From Aotearoamyces nothofagi (Eukaryota > Ascomycota > Leotiomycetes > Leotiales > Tympanidaceae), in NCBI GenBank assembly GCA_015345905.1, contig JADDTR010000021.1:124001-188000 (forward strand): a DNA stretch of 64,000 nt, written 5' to 3'. This document shows, one piece after another, positions 43,949 through 54,983 of the stretch. The translations under genes and the position numbers were made by a program. The notes beneath the pieces are model-generated. The model did not search any database. It was not told the DNA's origin and worked only from the letters and a program-made list of their open reading frames with translations. Each line of letters opens with the position of its first letter. The stretch's first letter is position 1.

Positions 43949-46900
43949 ATGCCGAGTAGAACCTCAGCAACGAGGTCAGCGAGAACATCTGCGGCTGTCT
44001 CGCGCAAATCTTCCGCGCAAACCCTCAATAATCGAACATCAACAACATCGCGCGTATCATCTCCCAACCTCGATATCCCCGAAGACACGCCAGAGACTGT
44101 TTTAAGATTTCAGATATGCAGTATCTTCCGTGATTCGCAAAAGTCAACCGCTGGGCATCGAAAGCTTGTGATAAATTTGAGGAAGATACAGGAAGCATGC
44201 TGCTATGAAACTTCGAATGCAAAAAAAAAAACAGGCGCAGAAGACTTTGATGAGGAGGAATTTACCCAGGAATTCACAAGATGTGTTCTGAGAGTCATGC
44301 CAGTCAAAAGGAGTGAGAGTGTCGGAGAGAGAGTTGTTCGATTTCTAGGACTTTTCCTTCGTTATGCTAACGAAAAGGACAACGAGCTCGTTCCAGCTGA
44401 TGATGATGATACGGGAGTGATGGTCGAGACTCCAAGCTCACGATTGACAGCACATGTAATGTCTGCGGTTTTTCCATTGCTTTCTTCAAAGGAGAAGTTC
44501 GTCCGATATAGATCCACCCAACTGATCTCACACCTCGTCAACTCTCTTGATTCGATGGACGATGACTTATTTCAGATGCTTCGACATGGACTACTTAAGC
44601 GGATTCGTGACAAGGAGGCTGTGGTTCGGGTACAAGCTGTCCTAGGGCTCGGGCGGCTTGCTGGAAATGAAGCCGATGGTGAAGCCAACTCTGATGAGAG
44701 CGACGACGATTCGGGAGCAGGTTTACTTGAAAAACTGTTGGACGTCTTACAAAATGATCCAAGTGCCGACGTAAGGCGATCTCTCCTGGTCAATCTCCCC
44801 ATTCTACCAAATACCTTACCGTTTCTATTGGAAAGAGCTCGTGATCAGGACCCCGCAACTAGGAGAGCACTTTATTCAATATTACTCCCATCATTAGGTG
44901 ACTTCCGCCATCTTTCACTTTCAATGCGTGAAAAGCTACTCCGATGGGGTCTTCGAGATCGAGATGAAAATGTTCGCAAAGCAGCTGGCAAGCTTTTCCG
45001 TGAGCGTTGGATTGAAGATTGTGCGGGTACTTCTGCTGTCACTGAAGGTGGACCAGTTGGCGGTGAGCCAACGCCTCCAAACTTTGAAGGACTCCTGGAG
45101 CTCTTGGAACGTATCGATGTCGTTAACTCTGGAGTTGAAAATGGTGTAGCACTTGAAGCTATGAAAGGATTTTGGGAGGGCAGAGCAGATTATCGTGATG
45201 CAATAACGTTTGACGACCTATTTTGGGATACTCTAAGCGCTGAGTCAGTCTTTATGGCTCGAAGCTTCAACGATTTCTGCAGGAATGAAGGAAATAGCAA
45301 ATTCGAAGCTCTGATTGAGGAAAAAATGCCTGAGGTCACAAAGCTTGCTTACTATCTGCAACGCTACATCCACGTACTTATTGATGCGCTTAAGAGAGTT
45401 GCATTGCAAGAGCCAGAATCGGAAGAGGACGAGGAGGATACCGTCGAACAAGAATTCATTGTAGAGCAGCTTCTCCATATTGCCGGAACGCTTGACTATT
45501 CCGATGAAGTTGGACGTAGGAAGATGTTTGCACTATTAAGGCAATCTCTTGCCGTGCCAGATCTGCCGGAAGAGGTTACAAAACTCGTCATTGAAGTTCT
45601 CAGGGGCATTTGTGCTGGAGATCATGCTGGGGAGAGAGAATTCTGCAGTGTTGTTCTCGACGCTGTTGCAGACATTCATGATACGATAATGGATGAGCTA
45701 CCAGACGAAGATGTGGATGAGAGCTTTCATTCAGCAAGGTCTGAAGTCAGTGAGGATGCAGCGTCCAGTGGCGCCAAGAAACTGAAAGGTGCAAGTTCCG
45801 GGGCGACAGAGGAGGAAGAGAGGGATAAAGCAGTCAGGGAAATCATGGTCAATATGAAGTGCCTTCATATTGTACAATGCATGCTCCAGAATGTCGAGGG
45901 TAACCTGCAACAGAACGTTGACCTTGTTGCGATGCTGAATAACCTGGTTGTGCCTGCTGTCCGAAGTCATGAGGCACCTGTACGAGAGCGTGGATTGTTA
46001 TGTCTTGGTTTATGTTCGTTACTTGATAAGGTATGCTCATTATTCCTTTATGCGGGCTCCATTACTAATGGGATGTGCCACAGTCTCTTGCAGAGGAGAA
46101 CCTGAACCTCTTCATGCATTTTTTCAGCAAAGGGCATGCTGCTTTACAGGTTACTGCTCTTCAAATTCTCACCGATATCCTTACCCAGCATGGTGCGCAT
46201 CTGCTAGACTCTAACCCACCCCTACTTAAAGTCTACCTCAAGGCCCTCAAGAGCGGGTCAAGGACACCTGAGGTCCAGGCAGCTGCTACCATATCAGTTT
46301 GCAAGCTCATGCTAGGTCGGGTAATCCAGGACTCAGATGCGGCTAATGATCTTCTAAAGACTCTCATCGTCGCATACTTTGACCCGGCTACCCAGGGAAA
46401 TCAAGGTGTTCGGCAAACCCTTTCATATTTCCTGCCAGTTTATAGCTACAGCCGGAAGGAAAATCAAGATCGAATGCGATCAGTTGCTATGGATGCCCTC
46501 CATTCACTCTTCAATGTCCATGAGGCGTTGGATGACGAAGATGATGAGACAGAAATGGTCAGCTTGAGCACCATCGGTGCCCACCTAGTTGACTGGACAG
46601 ATCCAAGAAAATGCTACTCGCCTGGTAATCCCTCGGTGCTAGAGGATGAAGGTGCCAAGAAGGCCGTGAATGGTGATGTTCATCTAGATCTAGCTAGGGA
46701 CATCCTAGAAAGGCTTAATTCCAGCGCAAGCAGTAAGGCACCCAACCGTAGTGTGATTATCCACAAATACTGATTCTGTTACAGAAGACGAGAAGAAAAT
46801 CCTCGCGCCACTCCTCGGCAAGCTTCATGTTTCGCCTGCGTCTACAGAAGAGAAGCTACGAGAGCTGTACGATGAAATCTCCATCGCTGTGGATGATAGG

Positions 46901-47230
46901 CTTGTCGCTGACGCTACTGGCCGAAATGCTCTCTATAAGATCCACGTCAGCTTGGGCAAGATCGTGAACAGTCTAACCGAGAAAACTGGAAGGAAAAGTA
47001 GTATGCCGGAAGGGAGAACTAGTATAACGCCTGAGAAGACGGTTCTTGCCGAGGAGGAGGAAGACGGCAAGAATGAGACGCTTATTACGAAGATGGGGAA
47101 AACAACTATCGAGGAAGAAGAGGAAGAAGCAGAGGCAACTATGATGGCGGATAATTCCGCGATCAAAAAGAGAACGAGCGATTCCTTAGTCGAGGACTTG
47201 TTGAGTGATGAAGATGAAGATATGTTGTAG
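43949..47230 (+). CDS. YCG1: Condensin complex subunit Ycg1/Cnd3 (CAP-G)
   Basis: Exons 43949-46030, 46084-46732 and 46785-47230 (introns 53 and 52 bases) give 1058 residues, the usual CAP-G size. A Ser/Thr/Arg-rich disordered N-terminus is followed by HEAT-type helices from about 45 (IFRDSQKSTAGHRKLVINLRK), with TRCVLRVMPVKRSESVGERV and VRVQAVLGLGRLAG typical for CAP-G. It holds the Cnd3 domain (LLHIAGTLDYSDEVGR) and YFDPATQGNQGVRQTLSYFL in the second half, and ends in an acidic tail (LVEDLLSDEDEDML). CAP-G with the kleisin Brn1 forms the DNA-gripping part of condensin in mitotic chromosome compaction. Two Asp/Glu/Ser loops (about 150-160 and 590-630) are candidate phosphorylation regions. 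Confidence 0.94.
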
Positions 47231-47667
47231 GAACGGAGGTGTTCTGATGGGACTCGGGCGTTTATTGGGTGGCTGGCTAGGGTGGTCTGGATGACTTAAT
47301 CGTACTTGGTAACTTACTGCCACGTAAATGCTTATGAATTGATTTTATGCACCTTGAGAAGTTACTCTGGTTGATATCTTTCCCAACATGAATACTTATA
47401 ATGCCGTCACGTTTTCAGAGTCATGTTAACGCAATTGCTCAGATAAGCTTACATAGACTCGCTGGGAAAGCTTATACATCACTCATTTAATCATAGCATA
47501 CGAGTTTGTTGTAAAGTCACGTGTTTTAGGTCTGGGGTTTAGCGCTGGCTTCGTCTGCACTGGCGGCTAGCCAGTGCCACCCCGCCGCAATCTCCAGACC
47601 TAAGCTCAAACTTGACATCCATTCTTATACCGATCAATGAAAGTCTAACGCAATCAAATGTTTCATC
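47231..47667. other. Intergenic, promoter of the next gene
   Basis: 437 bases between two genes on the same strand. It contains GTCACGTG near 47516-47523, another CACGTG core, and CCAGTGCCACCCCGCCGC near 47570-47587. Confidence 0.45.
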
Positions 47668-49335
47668 ATGTCTTCTACCCCCTCGGACCGTGATAACGAT
47701 TCCCAGAGTCCGCCCGCGTCAGATCACAATCCTTTTGTCGCATTCAAACGATTTGCCGATTCTCAAATCAGCTCGATCTTGCAGGGTATCCTGGGTCTTC
47801 CCTCGGCCTTTTCGAAGGATGGCAACAGTGCAAACACCCGCTGGATGGATCTTAACGATGATTTGAAAAGACGAGACGTATTGCTTGCGAGGCAAAAGGC
47901 TCTAAATGAAGCTGCAAAACAGGCAAATGAGAGCGAGGAGGATGAGGCTATAGATATACCCGTTAAGCGCTTCTCCGGCTCGGAATCGCGGACTGATCCG
48001 ATATGTCAGGACTGCTCCGAATCGAGGGATCCTCTAGAATTATATTCACCCGTTATAGAGTCTATGTTCAAACATCTCAGCACACCGGAATACCGCCCGA
48101 ACTGGGATATGTATAATCCAAGAAGCGAACATCTATGGGGCCTCTTCAGCAATATCAATACCCCTTTGGAAGTCCAAACTTCTTTAAGCCCTTTGCACAT
48201 GGTCCAGTCCATGGTCTATAATGACCTCAACAATACGAGCAGAGCGGTTATGCAGCAAGGTCTGTCTGAGCCGCCTGCGTACTCTGTCCTTCCGTATATA
48301 CTATTCTCCCCATATTCGCCGCTGGCTTTGACACACATGCCTCCTCTTCGAAGAACAGATAATTCATTGGCATTCCCCGCAGACGAATTCACATATTGTG
48401 ATGCGTTTGAAGATCTTCTTCTCGCAAGTCAAGGTCGGGCGTTGAGGTCATGGTCACCAGCAGGGAGTGTTTTTCAATCTATTCGCTCGGCACTGGAGGA
48501 TAGAGCGGTCTGGCCTGTCTCACGTTGGACAACACATATAAACAAGGGAAATCCACCAAGTCCGGTCGAAATTGCGCTGCTTGGCAGAGCGTGGATCCAT
48601 GATGGGTTACATGAGAATGATCTTCTTTGGGAGAATACATCAGACGTCATCAAACGTCTAGGATTAGATCATAGTAGTGTATCTCAGTCTCGGAAGGTTC
48701 TGATGTTGCACTCTCCCGACTCGGAACGTACCCAAACCGACATAGCAGGGAGCCCACAGACCGAGCACGACATGTACAACCGCTTTCTTCACTTGGCAAG
48801 CGTGCCGCCAACAGCCGCTGTCTTGCCTAACTTTGAGCAACTTAGGAGTGAAACCGAGCGCAGTGTTTTAAACATCTTGAAGCATCTTGAACAGCAAGAT
48901 GAGCCCACTCCGCCAGAACAGACCACACCATCCAGTACACAGACGGCGAAATTTGAGGATGATAAATTACCACCTGCTCAGAAAAGAGATAATATGATAG
49001 AGCCGCCAGCAGCTTTGCCTGTTAATTCATCCCCGCTCACTGACGACCGAGTTGTTTCCACAACAACCTCTACAGAACATACGACTGCTGAAGATGGAAC
49101 AGTGATTACATGGATCTTAGTTGAGAAAGTGTTTGCAGATGGGCGAAGATCAGTTACAGAAACAACTACAACACGTCCGGCTATGGATAAAGAGCAGGCT
49201 GGCTCTGTCGCTGTGGCTGGAAGGAATGGGGATCAGAGTGACAGCTCCCGGTCGGAGGATGAATACAATAACGAAACACGAGTGGAAAGCTCGCGAAGGA
49301 GTAAGAAGGGATGGTTTTGGGACTCTTTATGGTAG
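47668..49335 (+). CDS. Conserved-looking fungal protein of unknown function
   Basis: A single exon encodes 555 residues. I do not recognise a named domain. The N-terminal DHNPFVAFKRFADSQISSIL and LQGILGLPSAF are amphipathic, a charged linker follows, and a folded part runs from about 115 to 340 with PYILFSPYSPLALTHMPPLR and a CQDC pair near 112-115. Towards the C-terminus, after a Pro/Thr/Gln linker, is a compact beta-like segment (DGTVITWILVEKVFADGRRS) framed by Thr runs, and the last residues are KKGWFWDSLW. The layout (amphipathic head, folded core, short aromatic tail) suggests an adaptor or membrane-peripheral protein. No signal peptide or membrane span is visible. Confidence 0.78.
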   Translation: MSSTPSDRDNDSQSPPASDHNPFVAFKRFADSQISSILQGILGLPSAFSKDGNSANTRWMDLNDDLKRRDVLLARQKALNEAAKQANESEEDEAIDIPVKRFSGSESRTDPICQDCSESRDPLELYSPVIESMFKHLSTPEYRPNWDMYNPRSEHLWGLFSNINTPLEVQTSLSPLHMVQSMVYNDLNNTSRAVMQQGLSEPPAYSVLPYILFSPYSPLALTHMPPLRRTDNSLAFPADEFTYCDAFEDLLLASQGRALRSWSPAGSVFQSIRSALEDRAVWPVSRWTTHINKGNPPSPVEIALLGRAWIHDGLHENDLLWENTSDVIKRLGLDHSSVSQSRKVLMLHSPDSERTQTDIAGSPQTEHDMYNRFLHLASVPPTAAVLPNFEQLRSETERSVLNILKHLEQQDEPTPPEQTTPSSTQTAKFEDDKLPPAQKRDNMIEPPAALPVNSSPLTDDRVVSTTTSTEHTTAEDGTVITWILVEKVFADGRRSVTETTTTRPAMDKEQAGSVAVAGRNGDQSDSSRSEDEYNNETRVESSRRSKKGWFWDSLW

Positions 49336-50160
49336 GATTATTGACAGCTGAAATTTGTATCTATCGTGGATTTAGACTTCTATGAAACTATAGGCGACAA
49401 AGGGCACAATTCATGATATTAGGAAGGCGTTTAATTCTAGATTTTTTTTAAAGACTGCTAGTATACATTCTAAAAATATGAGCAATTTATTCGTATTTTG
49501 TTTAAAGTTTCTGATTCTGAAGTTAATCCACTAGCTTATACCTTTTCGGCCAAAGTAGATATATTAATATATAAGGTTACTTACTAGGCTACTAACTTAC
49601 TACCTTACTTGAAAGTTGAAGTAGAAGTAGAATAGAAGGTGACTATTAATGGCATTTGCCATTTAAAACTGCAGACTTTGTAACTAGCTGTATAATAGGT
49701 TAAGCAGAAGTGGAGTAGATATTATGTATAATATGACGTTTTGAAACCACCAAATCAGACATTCAGATTCCGTAGCTACTTACCATCTTATATCAGCAAC
49801 GAATATTAATAATTTATAATAGCCAGAATTATGTATTTACTATTGAACTATTTCAATTTGCCTACATGACGAAATATCTTGAATATAATGTAGCTGGGGG
49901 GTAAGTATCTAGTTCAACTCAGCTATACTACACTTAACCTCGGTTAGATGATATAAAAAACAAGCCAACTTTGGACTCTACAGTTCTCAGATCTATACTT
50001 AATAAGACGGTGGAGGACAGAGAACCCGGAAACTATGTCTGCAGCGATTTGTATAGAAAGTTACAGTTGCAAGAGTGTAATAGAGATAAGGACCCCTGGC
50101 CGATCTCGGCTGATATTACACCATTCTCCAGCAGTTGTCGCCATTTCCCAACGAGGCAGG
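49336..50160. other. AT-rich, TA-step-rich block left of the luciferase-like gene
   Basis: The 49380-49960 part is strongly AT-rich with long TA-step runs such as TATATTAATATATAAGG and short imperfect direct repeats (ACTTACTAGGCTACTAACTTAC). No gene is seen. Such composition is what repeat-induced C-to-T mutation leaves in these fungi, but no parent repeat is recognisable. Confidence 0.55.
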
Positions 50161-50168
50161 TATATAAG
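50161..50168 (+). promoter_or_regulatory. TATA box of the luciferase-like gene
   Basis: TATATAAG lies 74-81 bases before the ATG at 50242. It is inside the longer frame that starts at 50035, which argues that translation begins at 50242 and not upstream. Confidence 0.55.
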
Positions 50169-50241
50169 AGACGATGCCGATACGTCTCTCTTCACGGTCG
50201 CTTTGTTTCTAGAGTCTGTAAATCAGAAGAAAAGTATCAGG

Positions 50242-51345
50242 ATGACGGTAGAATTTATTAGCGTAACGTTCCCCAACGCATCCACCGAGGTCAATCCGAT
50301 CCCCAACGCGGCTATTGACCCAGACTACCTCGTCCGTTACGCACGGTCGCTTGATGACTATGCCTTTAATTACACGCTTGTGCCTTACGATTCATCCTCG
50401 TTCGACCCGTTCACGATCGGCGCGACTATTGCGTCGGTGACCAAGAACATCAAGGTCATCATCGCGCTTCGGCCGAACACGCTATATCCGACCGTCGCGG
50501 CAAAGGCGCTGGCGACGCTCGACCAGCTCAGCAGAGGCCGAGTTGTCGTGCACTTCATCGCCGGTGGCAGTGACGCGGAGCAGGCGAAGGAGGGCGACTT
50601 CCTGAACAAGGAGCAGCGCTACGGGCGCCTCGAAGAGTATATCCGCATTCTGCGCCGCGCGTGGCAGTCGGCCGAGCCCTTCGACTGGGAGGGGCAGTAT
50701 TACCAGTTCAAGCAGTTCAGCAACCGCGTGCGCCCGACCAACGGCACCATCCCCGTGTCAGTGGGCGGGTCGTCGGATGATGCATACCGCATTGGAGGCG
50801 CGCTGGCCGACATTTTCGGGCTCTGGGGCGAACCACTGAAGGAGACCAAAGACCAGATCGACCGCATCTACGCCGAGGCCGACCGCGCGGGCCGGGCCGA
50901 GTCGGACCGGCCCCGGATCTGGGTGACGTTCCGGCCCATCATTGCGGAGACGGACGAGCTGGCCTGGATAAAGGCGCATTCTACGCTCGACATCCTCAAG
51001 GTCAACCGCGCCAAGGGCCAGGGCAAGGTGCCCGCCGATGCGCCGCCGCCGCAGAACGTCGGCTCCCAGCGCCTGCTCGACATCGCGGCTCGCGGCGAGG
51101 TCCACGACCGCGCCCTCTGGTTCCCTACCGCGACTGCAACCAATGCCCGAGGGGCGTCGACCGCACTGGTCGGCTCGCCGCAGACCATTGTCGACTCGAT
51201 TATCGACTATGTTGACCTTGGCGCCTCGCTGGTCTCCATTCGCGGCTACGACAACTTGAACGACGCCGTCGACTATGGACGTTACGTGCTGCCAAAGGTG
51301 CGCGAAGCTTTGCGACAAAGAGAACTTCACCCAAAGGAAGCCTGA
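50242..51345 (+). CDS. Bacterial-luciferase-like FMN monooxygenase (alkanesulfonate monooxygenase type)
   Basis: An intronless frame of 367 residues from the ATG at 50242; the same frame is open back to 50035, but the upstream 69 codons have no family resemblance and include a TATA box. The protein follows the flavin-dependent two-component monooxygenase order of SsuD: FISVTFPNASTEVNP, DDYAFNYTLVPYDSSSFDPF, KVIIALRPNTLYPTVAAKAL, TLDQLSRGRVVVHFIAGG, RYGRLEEYIRILRRAW, IPVSVGGSSDDAYRIGGALA, and STALVGSPQTIVDSIIDYV with a C-terminal DAVDYGRYVLPKVREALRQ. Such enzymes use reduced FMN from a partner reductase to cleave alkanesulfonates or oxidise small compounds. Base composition is far more GC-rich than the flanks and there are no introns, which together with the bacterial-type family suggests horizontal acquisition. 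Confidence 0.88.
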   Translation: MTVEFISVTFPNASTEVNPIPNAAIDPDYLVRYARSLDDYAFNYTLVPYDSSSFDPFTIGATIASVTKNIKVIIALRPNTLYPTVAAKALATLDQLSRGRVVVHFIAGGSDAEQAKEGDFLNKEQRYGRLEEYIRILRRAWQSAEPFDWEGQYYQFKQFSNRVRPTNGTIPVSVGGSSDDAYRIGGALADIFGLWGEPLKETKDQIDRIYAEADRAGRAESDRPRIWVTFRPIIAETDELAWIKAHSTLDILKVNRAKGQGKVPADAPPPQNVGSQRLLDIAARGEVHDRALWFPTATATNARGASTALVGSPQTIVDSIIDYVDLGASLVSIRGYDNLNDAVDYGRYVLPKVREALRQRELHPKEA

Positions 51346-52041
51346 TGAGATATCCGTCGGCCATGAATCATGCTGTCTCTCTTGAATTTGGGAGCTGGAT
51401 CCGGCCGCCATCGCACGTGGATTCTTGTGTTTAGCATAAAGTACGGAAGTTCAAACAAACATGTATACACCTCATAGCATTTCATATCGCCATGATTATC
51501 ATATTACTTGCACCCCTAGAACTTATCTGCTTGTTCGTCTGATCTGTCTGATCCATAACGGAGAGCGCATCTTCAAATTCTCCAGCTGCCAAACTGTATC
51601 AGCATGTAATTCAACATGATTTCCGTCATGACGTAGCATCGAGAATAGAAATATTTATTGTGCCAACGTATTGCGAGGAGGCCCCATATGATAATGTACC
51701 AGGAACATCTATAAGCCTCAGTACTCAACAGTCTTTATGCTTTGACTAAGAGGACCTGGAATATTATATCCATGTCCTATAGAACACCACTGCAGTTCAT
51801 GGGATGTGTAAAGATTACCGCGCTTTCCTCATCACTCGATGTGGAGGAGGCTGAGAAGGGTATTGAGTAGTAAAGACCAATCAAATGCCCCATTGCGGGT
51901 GTTATGGAGCGAGCGTGGGAGTATTGAGAAGTGTTTTGATGCGTTGAAGGTGTGATAGAATGTGTTAACACCAAACACAAACCAGTATCTTAGAACATGA
52001 TAATGCAAATTCGGAGTTTATATGCTTCATTTGTTAGAGTC
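51346..52041. other. Intergenic, no gene seen
   Basis: About 700 bases between two convergent genes. Composition falls back to AT-rich immediately after the stop of the luciferase-like gene. Confidence 0.55.
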
Positions 52042-53940
52042 TTATAAGTGCTGTTTCTTGATACCTACCACAACCAAGTTCCTTGGACTTTGCTGGTAGT
52101 CGAAGACCGCCTCCACCCAGCAATCTTGCACAACATCTGAGTGCTCCCTCAGGAACAGCCATCGATCAACGACAATCAGGCTTTCCACAACGCCCGCACT
52201 GAAGGCCATGAGACTCCACATAATGCTGAGTTCTTTCTTCCTTGCACCATAGTTATGTAAGTACCATTCGATATCCTCATCTGTCATACCGTCCATCTTC
52301 TTAGCAATATCTGTTCCACGTCCGGGATCAGCTGCCAACTTCTCAATAGCTCCTCGAACGTATGAAGTAAAAGAGACATAGCATCCCTTGCGCAAGGAGC
52401 CAATAATAATAGGGTCGGTGCCTTGCATGTTTAAGCTGGCGGACTTGCTAGCATCAGTAGAAGCACTAGACTTCGAGACGACACCAAAGTCGAGGAATAT
52501 TTTTTGTAAAAGCGCCCGAAAGAAATGTCGTGTAAAGAAAGCATCACTATCTTTCTCAGTCCAGTTCTGTGGTGCCTGCACAGCCATCATACGTGCCGTA
52601 ATATTCAGTCGAATTCCATCACCGTTGTATTCTGCGATTCGCTCACTCATAGGGAAACCATGAGGATCACAGGCCCCTGATTCACGGACTACGCGAGCAT
52701 TTATGGCCTGAAGATTCGGACGAAGAATGGAGTGCTTATAAGTAGGCGGTCCAAGACGTTCGGTGACAAGATTGTAGCAACATCCAACAATTGCGATAGC
52801 GTGAACCGATCGGTTCAGCAACAAGGAGCGAATACCATGGTGGGAAAGATTGCCACAGGAATGAATGGAAATAGCCATAAGGCATGGTTCCTTGCCTTTT
52901 AGATCACTTGCGGTGGACCTTTCTTTAATTGACTCACCCAAGCTGTCGTTATATTTGCTCTCAGGATATTGCAAATTAACTGATGCTTGGGAGGTACCCA
53001 AATCTGAAATGGAAGACGTTAGACTCTGACTTGGTGTATTTTCAAGACTTTTTATTTGCTGAACCACATTCGAAAGATCTCCATCATCTACAATATGCTC
53101 AATATATTGTATAGAGCCTTTTCCTTCGCCCGGTGTATATATGGTTGCAATATCCCTGCTGGGTCTCAAATCAGCAATATTCTCTGCTGGAGCCTTCTGG
53201 GGCTTTGTTGTTCTGCAAAGGGCCTTGTCCGTTGATAATGCTGTTGGAGTCATGCTATCAATCTTCTGTCGGTATATTTTCTTGTTCCTCATAACCACCT
53301 CTCGTTCTGCCACTCTTGCAAGGACGTCCTTGCCTTTGGCACCATTGATGTTGAGTTCCTTGCTTTCAACAGCTATTATGTGTTTATTATAGGGCGGACT
53401 TGCTAGGGTACGACCGAGGTAATTCTGGCCACTGCCAAAGTCAACAAAATGAGTAATCTCCTGACTCGATTGCAAAGCAATATCCCCTGCAAGACGATCA
53501 ACGTAGTCCGCGAAATTCGTGACTTCGTGGATCTTCTTCGGGATCATTCCTACTGCAACGTGCCGAGGGAGCTTCGGCTGCTTCAGTGCTCTAGGTTCAA
53601 ATGAACGTCGCAAAGAATGCTTTCGAATATCCTTGACATAGTCTACCAAGCTTGGTGGGAGTTGCGTGCGACGAGTTGTATCGCACAGGTCGTCGAACTC
53701 ATCTCGCATGAGTACGTCCAGTAGCTCCATTGGATCACAAGCCATAAGATAGGACTGCCATTCTTGTGGAATGACAGTATCATAGAGACCTGGGTCCCTC
53801 GTAAAGAAATCCAGGATATGAATGCCTCCACAGAGCGTTTGGAAAATAGTAGAACTGGTAGCAAAATGGAGTAGTGAATCGACATATTCGTCTACATCCT
53901 TAAAATCCTCCGATATAGGGAGACGGGTCGTTGGAGCCAT
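52042..53940 (-). CDS. METTL25/RRNAD1-type methyltransferase-domain protein
   Basis: A single exon of 632 residues from the ATG at 53940 (the frame is open a little further, without ATG). The SAM-binding motif I is VDFGSGQNYLGRTLA (residues about 166-180), followed by the acidic-loop strand HIIAVESKELNINGAKG. A low-complexity insert (about 230-340) precedes the second half with the family-typical ISIHSCGNLSHHGIRSLL and AIVGCCYNLVTERLG. This is the Methyltransf_32 layout of METTL25 and RRNAD1 proteins, whose substrate in fungi is not firmly known to me. The motif-I residues look complete, so it may be active. It diverges from TLG1 over 267 bp. Confidence 0.85.
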   Translation of the reverse strand: MAPTTRLPISEDFKDVDEYVDSLLHFATSSTIFQTLCGGIHILDFFTRDPGLYDTVIPQEWQSYLMACDPMELLDVLMRDEFDDLCDTTRRTQLPPSLVDYVKDIRKHSLRRSFEPRALKQPKLPRHVAVGMIPKKIHEVTNFADYVDRLAGDIALQSSQEITHFVDFGSGQNYLGRTLASPPYNKHIIAVESKELNINGAKGKDVLARVAEREVVMRNKKIYRQKIDSMTPTALSTDKALCRTTKPQKAPAENIADLRPSRDIATIYTPGEGKGSIQYIEHIVDDGDLSNVVQQIKSLENTPSQSLTSSISDLGTSQASVNLQYPESKYNDSLGESIKERSTASDLKGKEPCLMAISIHSCGNLSHHGIRSLLLNRSVHAIAIVGCCYNLVTERLGPPTYKHSILRPNLQAINARVVRESGACDPHGFPMSERIAEYNGDGIRLNITARMMAVQAPQNWTEKDSDAFFTRHFFRALLQKIFLDFGVVSKSSASTDASKSASLNMQGTDPIIIGSLRKGCYVSFTSYVRGAIEKLAADPGRGTDIAKKMDGMTDEDIEWYLHNYGARKKELSIMWSLMAFSAGVVESLIVVDRWLFLREHSDVVQDCWVEAVFDYQQSPRNLVVVGIKKQHL

Positions 53941-54207
53941 AATGGACGAGCCTGCGGAAATCAATTAGGTATATTTCTTTCATGCTCTGCCAAAATCTAC
54001 TGGAAGTTTTACATCAATTCACGATAGGTCAAGTCTGGAACTTTTCTGACGCGGGCACGGAAAGTTCCGGTCCAATACCACCGCTACCTTTACCGCTACC
54101 GCAACCTCGTCAGCCTTTCAGCCTTGCACGAAGACGCGAAGCAACACTCAAAACAAGACTGTGTGAATTAGATTTGTGGGGGCTCATAGCCCACCAGTAC
54201 CGCAGAG
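53941..54207. promoter_or_regulatory. Divergent promoter of the methyltransferase gene and TLG1
   Basis: 267 bp between two outward-facing starts. A CACCGCTACCTTTACCGCTACCGCAACC run (near 54079-54106) holds three ACCGCTACC-like words. No TATA box is seen. Confidence 0.45.
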
Positions 54208-54983
54208 ATGATGTCTTCTACCAATGAACACGATCCTTTCCTCCAAGTCCAAGCGTATGTACCTCTTCATCTCCAGCAGAATACATACCTGTTAACAAGC
54301 CATCTAGTGATGTACTATCCCAACTCAACACAACCCGGCCACTCTTTACATCCTATCTACGAATTAGATCTCTTTCTACGAGCGCGGCATCGCCCGAGCT
54401 AACGTCCGCGCGGTCCGACCTCGAGACCTCCCTCTCTGCCCTTGCAGAAGACCTCACTGACCTGGTCGACTCCGTTAAAGCTGTCGAGTCTGACCCCTAC
54501 AAGTATGGTCTCGAGATCGAAGAAGTTGTGCGACGTAAACACCTGGTTGAAGAGGTGGGTGGCGAGATTGAGGACATGAGGGAGGAGCTGCAAAAGCGCA
54601 TTGAGCGTGTGCAAGGGGGAGAATTTCCCCCCGAGGGTGCCTTAGACGAAGGACAGGGAGCAGGTGAAGATTCGTACGGAGAATTTGAGCAACAGCAGCA
54701 AATAAGAATCATGAATGAACAGGATCAGCAGTTGGACGGAGTCTTCCAGACAGTGGGTAATCTGCGACAACAGGCTGATGATATGGGCAGGGAATTAGAG
54801 GAGCAGCACGAGATGCTAGAACACGTAGATAACCTAGCAGATAGGGTGGGTGGCCGGTTACAGACTGGCCTCCAAAAGGTTGGATGGGTAATAAAGAAGA
54901 ACGAGGATACGGCGAGCAGCTGCTGTATTGGGATATTGATTTTGGTTCTTATAATTCTTTTAGTGTTGCTTCTGATTTTGTGA
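54208..54983 (+). CDS. TLG1: t-SNARE Tlg1 (syntaxin-6 family)
   Basis: Exons 54208-54254 and 54308-54983 with a 53-base intron give 240 residues (start ATGATG, so 239 is equally possible). N-terminus EHDPFLQVQADVLSQLN follows into SLFTSYLRIRS-like text (RPLFTSYLRIRSLSTS) and the Habc-type helices (DLETSLSALAEDLTDLVDSV, then VESDPYKYGLEIEEV). The Qc-SNARE motif is MNEQDQQLDGVFQTVGNL and onward, with the zero-layer Gln in ELEEQHEML, directly followed by the C-terminal membrane anchor of about 20 residues preceded by CC. Tlg1 acts in endosome-to-Golgi fusion with Tlg2 and Vti1, and receives GARP (see VPS54 at the window start). Confidence 0.93.

Noticed and set aside
50035-50241. N-terminal extension of the luciferase-like protein from the ATG at 50035
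   Set aside because: The 69 extra codons do not resemble the family and contain a TATA box at 50161; the ATG at 50242 gives the usual N-terminus.
53941-53964. Longer start of the methyltransferase-domain protein
   Set aside because: The upstream codons begin with TTG, not ATG; the first ATG is at 53940.
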